DNA of 64,000 nucleotides, taken from contig NZ_MKUD01000063.1 in the NCBI RefSeq assembly GCF_001898575.1, forward strand, positions 323,215-387,214. Reading direction: 5' to 3'. This document shows positions 24,515-32,400 of the stretch, one piece after another (the first letter of the stretch is position 1; each line of letters opens with the position of its first letter). A program made the translations under genes and the position numbers. The notes under the pieces were generated by a model. It was not told the DNA's origin, did not search any database, and worked only from the letters and a program-made list of their open reading frames with translations. The DNA is from Spirosoma sp. 48-14 (GTDB lineage: Bacteria > Bacteroidota > Bacteroidia > Cytophagales > Spirosomataceae).

Positions 24515-26962
24515 ATGCTTCTTAACTATATCAAAATCGCTATCCGCAATCTGAGTCGTAATCGGCTGACCACCCTCCTTAACGTAGCGGGGCTATCGGT
24601 AGGCATTGCATCTTGTCTGGTCATTTATCTCATCGTAGAGTTCGAACTGGGTTTCGACAAACGAGTGCCTGACAGGGAGCAAGTTTACCGACTCGTGTCC
24701 AAATTCAAGTTCGGGGACGATTTCTACTACAATTCAGGCTTATCGGCGCCTATCCCGGAAGTGGTGCGAACCAAACTGGCGGGTGTCAGAACCGTAGCAC
24801 CGTTTCACACAGGGAGTTTTCAGGTTGTTGATGTTCCGCAGCCGGGTAAGGAACCGCTTCAGGTTCGGGCCGGAAAGAACGAGCGGGAATGGATGGTCAG
24901 TACGACCGAAGCTTTTTTCGAGATTCTACCCCGTGAGTGGCTGGCAGGTTCCCCTAAAACATCGCTGTCGAAGCCCGGACAGGTTATTCTTACCGAGAAG
25001 CAGGCCCGGTTGTATTTTGGTAATGCCAGTCCAGCCCTAATCGGCCGTCAACTGATTGGGGAACAATACAAAGACACCTTGATGCTGACCGTTTCAGGCT
25101 TGATAAAAGACCTTCACACGCCCAGTGATTTTGATTTTCAGGCCTTTATTTCCCTGACAACACAAACCAGCAGCAAAAAACGGCGGGACAATCTGGGGTT
25201 CGGCCAATGGAACAATACCAACTCGTCGTCGCAATGCCTGCTCAAACTAATACCCGGCACCGACCCCAAACGGTTTGGCGAGCAGGTGACCAAACTAGTA
25301 ACAGCCAACGTACCACCCAGTGAAGAATCGGGCGACCGCTGGCTGTTACTCCAGCCATTGTCCGACATTCATTTCAATGCCGATTATGCCAGCGGCCATC
25401 ACATTGCCCATAAGCCGACCTTACTCATCTTGGGCTTAGTGGGTGGGTTTCTTTTACTGCTGGCCTGTATCAATTTCATCAATCTGGCAACGGCTCAATC
25501 GACACAACGGGCGAAGGAAATTGGTATTCGTAAATCGCTGGGTAGCGAACGGAGCCAATTGATGGCGCAGTTTCTGGGCGAAACCCTATTGCTTACCTTG
25601 CTGGCGTCAAGTCTGGCTATGCTACTCTCGAAGGGAGCGATAGCGTATCTGGGCGAAATAATCCCGAAAGGTGTGGTGCTTGATTATACCCGGCCCAGTC
25701 TGTATCTGTTCCTGATGGGCGTAGCCCTGTTTACGGCCTTACTGGCCGGTTTTTATCCGGGTACGCTGCTGGCCCGGTTGTCGCCAGTCGTTACACTGCG
25801 AAACCAGACAGGGCAGGCAACGGGCAATGCGCTTTTGCGAAAGGGGCTGATTGTCGGTCAGTTTACCGTAGCGCAGGTGTTTATCATCGGCGCGTTGCTG
25901 GTGGGAAAGCAACTTCGGTTTATGATCAACTCCGACCAAGGGTTTCAGCGCGAAGCCGTCGTTACGTTTCACACGCCAACCAGTTCGTTTTTCAATGGCG
26001 ATCACCACGATGTTCGGTTTACGCTCGCCGACCGAATTCGTACACTGGCGGGTGTCGAACGAGTAAGTCTGGCCAATCAGACACCCCTCTCGGGTGGTTA
26101 TTCCACCTCTACGCTGGAATATACAGGTAAAAAGGGCAAGTCGGAGGTGAATGTATACCGCAAGGAAGTGGATACCAGCTTCATCGCACTATATGGCCTA
26201 AAGCTGTTGGCTGGTCGAAATCTGATGGCAAGCGATACCGCCAATGAATTTGTCATCAACGAAACCCTGGCCCGGCATATGGGGTATCAAAAACCATCGC
26301 AAGCCATTGGAAAGATGCTGGCCAAAATGCCGATTGTTGGTGTTATCCGGGATTTCAATCACCGTTCACTACACACTACCATACAGCCGACGGCCCTGAT
26401 GAGCCAGAAATCAAATCTGCATATATTCAATGTGCGCTTCAGGCAGACCGGGGCCGCTTCATTCGACCAGACATTGGCGCAAATAAAAACGCTCTGGGCC
26501 AGTACGTATCCGGGTGAAACGTTTGAACCCAAATTCGTTGATGAATCGATTGCCGACCTGTACCGTCAGGAACGTGACCTGGGCAAACTCATTACACTGG
26601 CAACAGGCATAGCCATACTGATTAGCTGCCTGGGTCTTTTTGGCCTCGTCACCTTTACCGCCGAGCGCCGAACGAAAGAAATCGGGGTTCGAAAAGTGCT
26701 TGGAGCCTCCGTCGCCAGCCTGGTCGCTCTGCTCTCGAAAGATTTTCTGGTGCTGGTTCTGATTGCCATTATCATTGCATCGCCCTTGGCGTGGTGGGGT
26801 GTCCGTACATGGCTGGACGGATTCGCCTATCGTATCGACCTTCCCTGGGGCATGTTCTTCCTGGCCGGCCTACTGGTGATCGGTATCGCGCTCATTACGG
26901 TAAGTTTTCAAAGTATCAAGGCAGCTTTAATGAGTCCGGTAAAAAGCTTAAGAGCGGAGTAG
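24515..26962 (+). CDS. FtsX/MacB-like permease 4
   Basis: An 815-residue paralogue from ATG 24515 (MLLNYIKIAIRNLSRNRLT). An in-frame start at 24437 would add 26 residues translated from the palindromic repeat, so it was rejected. The loops read RAKEIGIRKSLGS (from 332) and RTKEIGVRKVLGAS (from 719). The second periplasmic motif is altered to VIRDFNHRSLHTTIQPTAL. The first periplasmic domain is longer and more basic than in its neighbours (KKRRDN, NEREW). Last gene of the first permease block. Confidence 0.92.
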   Translation: MLLNYIKIAIRNLSRNRLTTLLNVAGLSVGIASCLVIYLIVEFELGFDKRVPDREQVYRLVSKFKFGDDFYYNSGLSAPIPEVVRTKLAGVRTVAPFHTGSFQVVDVPQPGKEPLQVRAGKNEREWMVSTTEAFFEILPREWLAGSPKTSLSKPGQVILTEKQARLYFGNASPALIGRQLIGEQYKDTLMLTVSGLIKDLHTPSDFDFQAFISLTTQTSSKKRRDNLGFGQWNNTNSSSQCLLKLIPGTDPKRFGEQVTKLVTANVPPSEESGDRWLLLQPLSDIHFNADYASGHHIAHKPTLLILGLVGGFLLLLACINFINLATAQSTQRAKEIGIRKSLGSERSQLMAQFLGETLLLTLLASSLAMLLSKGAIAYLGEIIPKGVVLDYTRPSLYLFLMGVALFTALLAGFYPGTLLARLSPVVTLRNQTGQATGNALLRKGLIVGQFTVAQVFIIGALLVGKQLRFMINSDQGFQREAVVTFHTPTSSFFNGDHHDVRFTLADRIRTLAGVERVSLANQTPLSGGYSTSTLEYTGKKGKSEVNVYRKEVDTSFIALYGLKLLAGRNLMASDTANEFVINETLARHMGYQKPSQAIGKMLAKMPIVGVIRDFNHRSLHTTIQPTALMSQKSNLHIFNVRFRQTGAASFDQTLAQIKTLWASTYPGETFEPKFVDESIADLYRQERDLGKLITLATGIAILISCLGLFGLVTFTAERRTKEIGVRKVLGASVASLVALLSKDFLVLVLIAIIIASPLAWWGVRTWLDGFAYRIDLPWGMFFLAGLLVIGIALITVSFQSIKAALMSPVKSLRAE

Positions 26963-27013
26963 ACGAGTACGGGAAAGAAGAAAAAGCGAAGTTCTTCCTT
27001 ACTTTTTGTACCT

Positions 27014-27049
27014 GTCCGCAAACGAATGAGCGACCGTCCGTTTGCGGAC
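27014..27049. promoter_or_regulatory. Paired palindromic activator sites upstream of permease 5
   Basis: Distal GTCCGcaaaCGAAT (27014-27027) and perfect proximal GTCCGtttgCGGAC (27036-27049), centres 22 bp apart. Same design as at 15110-15144. Confidence 0.8.
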
Positions 27050-27102
27050 ATTCTTAGCCAGACCTACAGATTAATCCACTGACAGTAAGACACTTATCTT
27101 TG

Positions 27103-27117
27103 TGGTATACCTTTTGG
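27103..27117 (+). promoter_or_regulatory. Sigma-54-like promoter of permease 5, overlapped by a TAnnTTTG box
   Basis: TGGTATACCTTTTGG has the -24 GG and -12 TTG spacing of sigma-54 promoters. The -24 GG is 55 bp after the proximal palindrome. TATCTTTG (27095-27102) directly abuts its upstream edge and could be a housekeeping -7 box. Confidence 0.7.
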
Positions 27118-27184
27118 GGATGTATTGACTCAACGATGATATGTTGAAGAATTTGCCTTTGGTTCTTCCCTAGCTTTTTCTGTC

Positions 27185-29611
27185 ATGCTAAAAAATTATT
27201 TCACCACAGCTCTTCGCGCTCTCCGGCGCAACTGGAACTACACGGTTATCAATGTACTGGGGTTAACCTTCGGACTGGCCTGCTGCCTGATTCTGTTTCT
27301 GGCTATCCGGCATGAACTGAGTTACGACCGACACAATGCCAATGCTGATCGCACGTACCGGCTCGTTTCGTACAATAAAAAATCGGAAGACGAAGGGCGC
27401 AATGTAGGCATTCCAATGCCTGCCTTAGCCGCTTTACGCAACGACTTCCCCGAACTGAAGCATCAGGTCACGATGGCGTATGGACTGTATGATGGTCTAG
27501 TTAAAGTGAATGACAAAAAAGCCAGCAAATTTCAGGAGCATGGTGGCGTAATCGCCTTCATCGAGCCAGAGTACTTCCGCATTTTCGATTACCAGTGGAA
27601 AGCCGGGAATCCTCAAACAGCCCTTAAAAATCCGAACACAGTTGTCCTTTCGGAAGCCATAGCGCACAAATACTTTGGCGATGTTGATCCAATGGGCAAA
27701 AGCATCCGGGTAGAGAATAAAGTGGACTTTACCGTAACAGGCATTGTTCAGAATCCGCCTGCCACCAGCAGTGTTCCTTTCGACGTGCTACTGTCCTTTG
27801 CATCCCTCAAACAATACGGTGTTAACGGTGGCTGGGACGACTGGGGGGCTTCGTACAGTGGAGCTCATATCTACCTGACTCTCCCGAATCAGGTTACCTC
27901 GGCGCAAATGGAAGCGCAACTGGTTCCGTTTGTCAAGAAATACATGCAGCCTGAGCAGGCCAATGAACTACAATATGAACTCCAGCCGCTAACCAGCATC
28001 CATTCCGATACACGCACCGAAAATGCAGCCGGACGTACGGTGAGCAAACAGATGATCTGGGCGATGGCCCTGATTGGCCTGTTCATTCTATTTACGGCCT
28101 GCATCAACTTCATCAATCTGGCTACGGCACAGGCCATTCGTCGGGCTAAAGAAGTGGGCGTTCGGAAAGTACTGGGCAGTTCACGTATGCAGTTGGTACG
28201 GCAGTTTCTGAGCGAAACGGGATTACTTACCCTACTGGCTATCGTGCTGGCGTTTGGTATAGCCTCTCAATCGTTGCCCTATGTTTCAGAGCTGCTGGAC
28301 ATCAAAGCGACTGCGCTTACGCTGATCGATCCTACGGTAATTGGTTTCGTGATTATCCTGGCGCTCCTGACAACGCTGCTGGCCGGTTTTTATCCGGCCT
28401 TAGTACTGTCGGGTTATCAGCCCGTTCAGGCATTACGCAGTAAGATTCGCATGGCGGGGAGCAGTCAGCTAACCCTTCGCCGGAGCCTGATTGTGTTTCA
28501 GTTTGCCATTTCACAAATACTGGTCATTGGCACCATCATCGCCTATAGCCAGATGAACTACTTCCGCTCGGCCGATCTGGGCTACAATAAGGATGCCGTA
28601 CTGACCGTCAATATCCCCGAACGTAAACCGGGGCAACTGGAGCAACTCAAATCCGAAATTGCGCAACTACCGAACGTAAAAGCGCTGAGTTACGGCATTT
28701 CCATTCCTTCAGCCGACGGTAACTGGTGGACAGGCATCCGCTATGAGAACGCCGATAAAGATGCCGACTTTGGGGTGATCATGCGCTATGCAGACACCGC
28801 TTATTTCAGCACTTATGGCCTGAAGCTGATTGCCGGACGGATGTATCAGCCGGGCGATACCGCTCGGGATATTGTCGTAAACGAATCGATGGTTAAAAAG
28901 CTGGGACTCCGCAGCCCTCAACAGATTCTGGGCAAATCCATAACCATTGCAGGTGGCAACAACCCAAAAAAGCAGGTGGTTGGCGTAGTTCATGACTTTA
29001 ATACCTTCTCGCTGCACCAGCAAACGAACCCCTGTATTCTGGCGCCCCGTCGTAGCGCCTACCATACGCTGGGCATCAAACTATCGACCCAACAGGGTGG
29101 AACGGAAGCCATTAGCCGATTGATTCGTCAGGTCGAAACCAACTGGACTGCCGTCTATCCCGACTTTGTTTTCCAGTACCAGTTTCTGGATCAGCAACTG
29201 GCGGATTTCTACAAGGGCGAAGAGCGTTTCTTCTCTCTCTTCCGACTGCTGGCCGGTATTGCCATTTTCATTGGTTGCCTTGGTCTGTATGGTGTAGTCG
29301 CCTTCATGGCCGAATCGCGAACCAAAGAAATTGGCATTCGCAAAACACTGGGCGCGTCAACAGCGCATATTTTCAGCCTGTTCTCAGTCGATTTTATCAA
29401 ACTGATCATTGTCGCCCTGGTCATTGCGTCGCCTGCGGCCTGGTATATTATGACGAAATGGCTGGCCGACTTTCCGTACAAGATCGACATCGAGTGGTGG
29501 ATGTTTGTCCTGACGGGAGTACTGGCTGTAGGCATCGCCCTCATTACGGTCAGTTTCCAAAGCCTGAAAGCAGCGTTTATCAATCCAGTGAAAAGCTTGC
29601 GCAGCGAGTAG
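27185..29611 (+). CDS. FtsX/MacB-like permease 5
   Basis: An 808-residue paralogue (MLKNYFTTALRALRRNWNYT). The loops read RAKEVGVRKVLGS (from 320) and RTKEIGIRKTLGAS (from 712). The second periplasmic motif is VVHDFNTFSLHQQTNPCIL. It has its own palindrome pair and sigma-54-like promoter and is followed by 311 bp of non-coding DNA with another such promoter region, so it is probably a single-gene unit. Confidence 0.93.
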   Translation: MLKNYFTTALRALRRNWNYTVINVLGLTFGLACCLILFLAIRHELSYDRHNANADRTYRLVSYNKKSEDEGRNVGIPMPALAALRNDFPELKHQVTMAYGLYDGLVKVNDKKASKFQEHGGVIAFIEPEYFRIFDYQWKAGNPQTALKNPNTVVLSEAIAHKYFGDVDPMGKSIRVENKVDFTVTGIVQNPPATSSVPFDVLLSFASLKQYGVNGGWDDWGASYSGAHIYLTLPNQVTSAQMEAQLVPFVKKYMQPEQANELQYELQPLTSIHSDTRTENAAGRTVSKQMIWAMALIGLFILFTACINFINLATAQAIRRAKEVGVRKVLGSSRMQLVRQFLSETGLLTLLAIVLAFGIASQSLPYVSELLDIKATALTLIDPTVIGFVIILALLTTLLAGFYPALVLSGYQPVQALRSKIRMAGSSQLTLRRSLIVFQFAISQILVIGTIIAYSQMNYFRSADLGYNKDAVLTVNIPERKPGQLEQLKSEIAQLPNVKALSYGISIPSADGNWWTGIRYENADKDADFGVIMRYADTAYFSTYGLKLIAGRMYQPGDTARDIVVNESMVKKLGLRSPQQILGKSITIAGGNNPKKQVVGVVHDFNTFSLHQQTNPCILAPRRSAYHTLGIKLSTQQGGTEAISRLIRQVETNWTAVYPDFVFQYQFLDQQLADFYKGEERFFSLFRLLAGIAIFIGCLGLYGVVAFMAESRTKEIGIRKTLGASTAHIFSLFSVDFIKLIIVALVIASPAAWYIMTKWLADFPYKIDIEWWMFVLTGVLAVGIALITVSFQSLKAAFINPVKSLRSE

Positions 29612-29666
29612 CTCTGTCTGGGGTCAATTCCCAGGAACTGGCATGATAAGCGTAGTTCACTAGTGC

Positions 29667-29711
29667 GTTTCTCAAAACCTCGTCAATTAGTTTAACGCGG
29701 TTTTGAGAAAC
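29667..29711. repeat. Inverted repeat, possible terminator after permease 5
   Basis: GTTTCTCAAAACC (29667-29679) and GGTTTTGAGAAAC (29699-29711) are a perfect 13-bp inverted repeat with a 19-bp loop, 56 bp after the stop. No T tract follows, so intrinsic termination is uncertain. The rest of 29612-29922 holds the permease 6 control region. Confidence 0.7.
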
Positions 29712-29772
29712 CTCGCTGTGTCAGCTGTAAGCATCTGCCACCACACTACATCTGCTTCCTACGACGATAGCT

Positions 29773-29807
29773 GTCCGTAAACAACACCCAGTCGTCCGTT
29801 AGCGGAC
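29773..29807. promoter_or_regulatory. Paired palindromic activator sites upstream of permease 6
   Basis: Distal GTCCGtaaaCAACA (29773-29786) keeps only the left half. Proximal GTCCGttagCGGAC (29794-29807) is perfect. Centres are 21 bp apart. Confidence 0.75.
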
Positions 29808-29873
29808 AAGGGCGCTCAATACCATACAGGGCATTTCCCTGATAATCAATAAGATAGCTCAAGTAAAAAGATT

Positions 29874-29888
29874 TGGTTATGTATTTGT
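29874..29888 (+). promoter_or_regulatory. Possible, weakly supported sigma-54-like promoter of permease 6
   Basis: TGGTTATGTATTTGT has TGGT and TTTG at the right distance from each other, but its -24 GG is 68 bp from the proximal palindrome, against 55-57 elsewhere. An alternative at 29862-29876 (AGTAAAAAGATTTGG) has the right distance but a damaged -24 element. I cannot choose. Confidence 0.4.
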
Positions 29889-29922
29889 TGTAGAAGTAGC
29901 ATCTTAACGCTAAACGCCGGTC

Positions 29923-32307
29923 ATGATCAGAAACTACCTCAAAATCGCACTGCGGAATCTTTGGAAAAACCGCCTGTTTAGTAGTCTCAATGTTATGGGG
30001 ATGGGGATTGGTCTGGCGGCTGTCGGGCTGATGAGCCTGTACATCATCCACGAACTCAGCTACGACCGTTTTCATACCAACGCCGACCGGATTGTTCGGG
30101 TCGTTCACTATGCGAACTGGCCCGGTGGTAACCTCCAGCTTGCGCCTACCTCTGCCCCTTTTGCCGATGCACTGAAAGCCGAATACCCAGACATTGAGAA
30201 AACCGTACGCATTCATCCCGAAGGTGGTGGACAGATCACGTACAAGGATAAAAAGCTGGACGTTGGCGACATCATGTTTGCCGACAAAACAGTATTCGAC
30301 GTTTTCTCCTTCCCGTTTCTATACGGCGATCCAGCCAGCGCCCTCACGCAGCCGCAGAGCATTGTCCTGACCAAAAGCCTGGCTGAAAAACTGTTTGGCG
30401 ATGCCGCTAAAGTCGTTGGGCAGACAATCGAATTCAGCAATCACTTTCCTAACAAAGTAACGGGGGTTATAGAAGATGTTCCGTCCAGCTCGCATTTACA
30501 GTTCAGTGCTCTGCGGTCGCTACCCGATAACTTCACCAACGGCTGGCAGAATTTCGAGCTATATACCTACTTACTGCTAGCCAAAGGCAGCGATTACAAA
30601 ACGCTGGAACCTAAGCTGGCTTCTTTCTTCCCCAAATACCTCAAACGGGAAATGGGCGACGTAACGTACCGCATGGAGTTACAGCCAATAACCTCGATTC
30701 ACCTGCATTCGCACCTGGATTACGAAATTAGTCCAAACGGCAACAGTACCACCATCTATACTTTTGCTGTAGTGGCGGCCCTGATTTTATTGATTGCCGG
30801 TATCAACTATGTCAACCTCTACACCGCTCGCTCTATTGCTCGTACCCGCGAAGTGGGCGTTCGGAAAGCGATTGGCTCCCGTCGTGGTCAGTTGATGAGC
30901 CAGTTCCTGACCGAGTCGATGCTGATGGCATTTCTGGCTAGCCTGGTCGGCCTACTATTAGCTAAGGCAGCATTGCCTCTGTTCAATGATCTGGCAGGTA
31001 AATCGCTGACGTTAAGTCAATATGGCCCCGTGGCCACGGGTCTGGTGCTGGTGGCATTTACCGTTTTGCTGGGCGTTGGCAGTGGTCTTTATCCGGCATT
31101 TCTTCTTTCCGGCTTCCGGCCGGTTGTAGCCCTCAACGGGCGGCTGGGGATGAAACTCGGCGGCAGTCGATTCCGCGAAGCACTGGTTGTGTTTCAGTTC
31201 GTTGCGGCTGTTGTCCTGATTGCCTGTTCGTGGGTTATTTACCGGCAGATGGGCTATTTCCTGCATAAAGACCTGGGATTCAACAAAGATCAGGTGCTAA
31301 CCTTCCATCTGGATAATCAGGGCGTCCGCAAACAGATTCAATCATTGAAAGAAGAGCTGCGGAAAAGTCCGCTGATTGAGCAGGTATCGGCCGCCACCAA
31401 TCCGATTGGCAACAACAACATTGGCACCAATGGCATGTTTTTCGAGCAGAATGGCGTCATGCCAACGAGTACGCAGATCGTTCAAACGTTCCAGGTCGAC
31501 GCCGATTATCTGAATACTATGCAAATCAAGTTGCTGGAAGGCCGCAACTTTACTGAGTCGATCAGCGATGGGTTCGGCGCGGTGCTTGTCAACGAAACCC
31601 TGGCCAAAACGCTGGGCTGGCAGCATCCGGTGGGTAAGCGCGTCAAGTATTTCCTGGGCAAAGATCAAACCGCCGAAGCACGGGTGATAGGCGTTGTCAA
31701 AGACTTCCATACGTACTCGCTCCAGCATAAAATTGAGCCACTGGTGTTGCAAATGCCCGCTCCTGATCAAAAAGATAACCTGTATGTTCGGATTCGGCCT
31801 GCCAAAACAACGGAAGCACTGGCTTATATCCAGTCGGTTTACCAGAAATTTGATCCCGATGCGGAGTTAAGCTTCCATTTTCTGGACGAGAACTTTTCCC
31901 AACAGTATCAGGCCGAGCAAAAGCAGGGGACGGTCTTACTTACCTTTACCATATTGGCTGTACTGATTGCCTGCATGGGCTTGTTTGGACTGGCCGCTTT
32001 TGCCGCTGAAGCCCGGACGAAAGAAATTGGCGTTCGGAAAGTATTGGGCGCTTCGGTGGCGAGTATTGTCGCTTTGCTAAGTAAGGATTTTCTCAAGCTG
32101 GTTCTCATCGCAATCGTCGTAGCGACACCGCTTGCCTGGTACATTGCCAATCAGTGGCTACAAAGTTTTGCCTACAAGATCGAGCTTACGTGGTGGTTCT
32201 TCATACTGGCCGGTCTGATTGCTATCGTTATTGCCCTGGCTACCGTCAGTTTCCAAAGTGTTAAAGCCGCGTTGATGAATCCAGTTAAATCATTACGTTC
32301 GGAATGA
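29923..32307 (+). CDS. FtsX/MacB-like permease 6
   Basis: A 794-residue paralogue (MIRNYLKIALRNLWKNRLFS). The loops read RTREVGVRKAIGS (from 307) and RTKEIGVRKVLGAS (from 698). The second periplasmic domain has VVKDFHTYSLQHKIEPLVL. It is the first gene of a three-permease run (6, 7, 8) on one strand, with gaps of about 93 and 102 bp filled by palindromic repeats. A perfect 29-bp inverted repeat overlaps its stop codon. Confidence 0.92.
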   Translation: MIRNYLKIALRNLWKNRLFSSLNVMGMGIGLAAVGLMSLYIIHELSYDRFHTNADRIVRVVHYANWPGGNLQLAPTSAPFADALKAEYPDIEKTVRIHPEGGGQITYKDKKLDVGDIMFADKTVFDVFSFPFLYGDPASALTQPQSIVLTKSLAEKLFGDAAKVVGQTIEFSNHFPNKVTGVIEDVPSSSHLQFSALRSLPDNFTNGWQNFELYTYLLLAKGSDYKTLEPKLASFFPKYLKREMGDVTYRMELQPITSIHLHSHLDYEISPNGNSTTIYTFAVVAALILLIAGINYVNLYTARSIARTREVGVRKAIGSRRGQLMSQFLTESMLMAFLASLVGLLLAKAALPLFNDLAGKSLTLSQYGPVATGLVLVAFTVLLGVGSGLYPAFLLSGFRPVVALNGRLGMKLGGSRFREALVVFQFVAAVVLIACSWVIYRQMGYFLHKDLGFNKDQVLTFHLDNQGVRKQIQSLKEELRKSPLIEQVSAATNPIGNNNIGTNGMFFEQNGVMPTSTQIVQTFQVDADYLNTMQIKLLEGRNFTESISDGFGAVLVNETLAKTLGWQHPVGKRVKYFLGKDQTAEARVIGVVKDFHTYSLQHKIEPLVLQMPAPDQKDNLYVRIRPAKTTEALAYIQSVYQKFDPDAELSFHFLDENFSQQYQAEQKQGTVLLTFTILAVLIACMGLFGLAAFAAEARTKEIGVRKVLGASVASIVALLSKDFLKLVLIAIVVATPLAWYIANQWLQSFAYKIELTWWFFILAGLIAIVIALATVSFQSVKAALMNPVKSLRSE

Positions 32308-32390
32308 TGTAGAGACGCGATACCTCGCGTCTCAAGACCGGATGTTTATTACTGACGCATATGAGACGCGAGGTATCGCGTCTCTACATC
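32306..32390. repeat. Palindromic element, GTAGAGACGC family, copy 3
   Basis: A perfect 29-bp inverted repeat: 32306-32334 against 32362-32390, starting GATGTAGAGACGCG and overlapping the permease 6 stop (32305-32307). The loop again holds GACCGGATG and CTGACGCA. Confidence 0.9.
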
Positions 32391-32400
32391 CCTACTTCCT

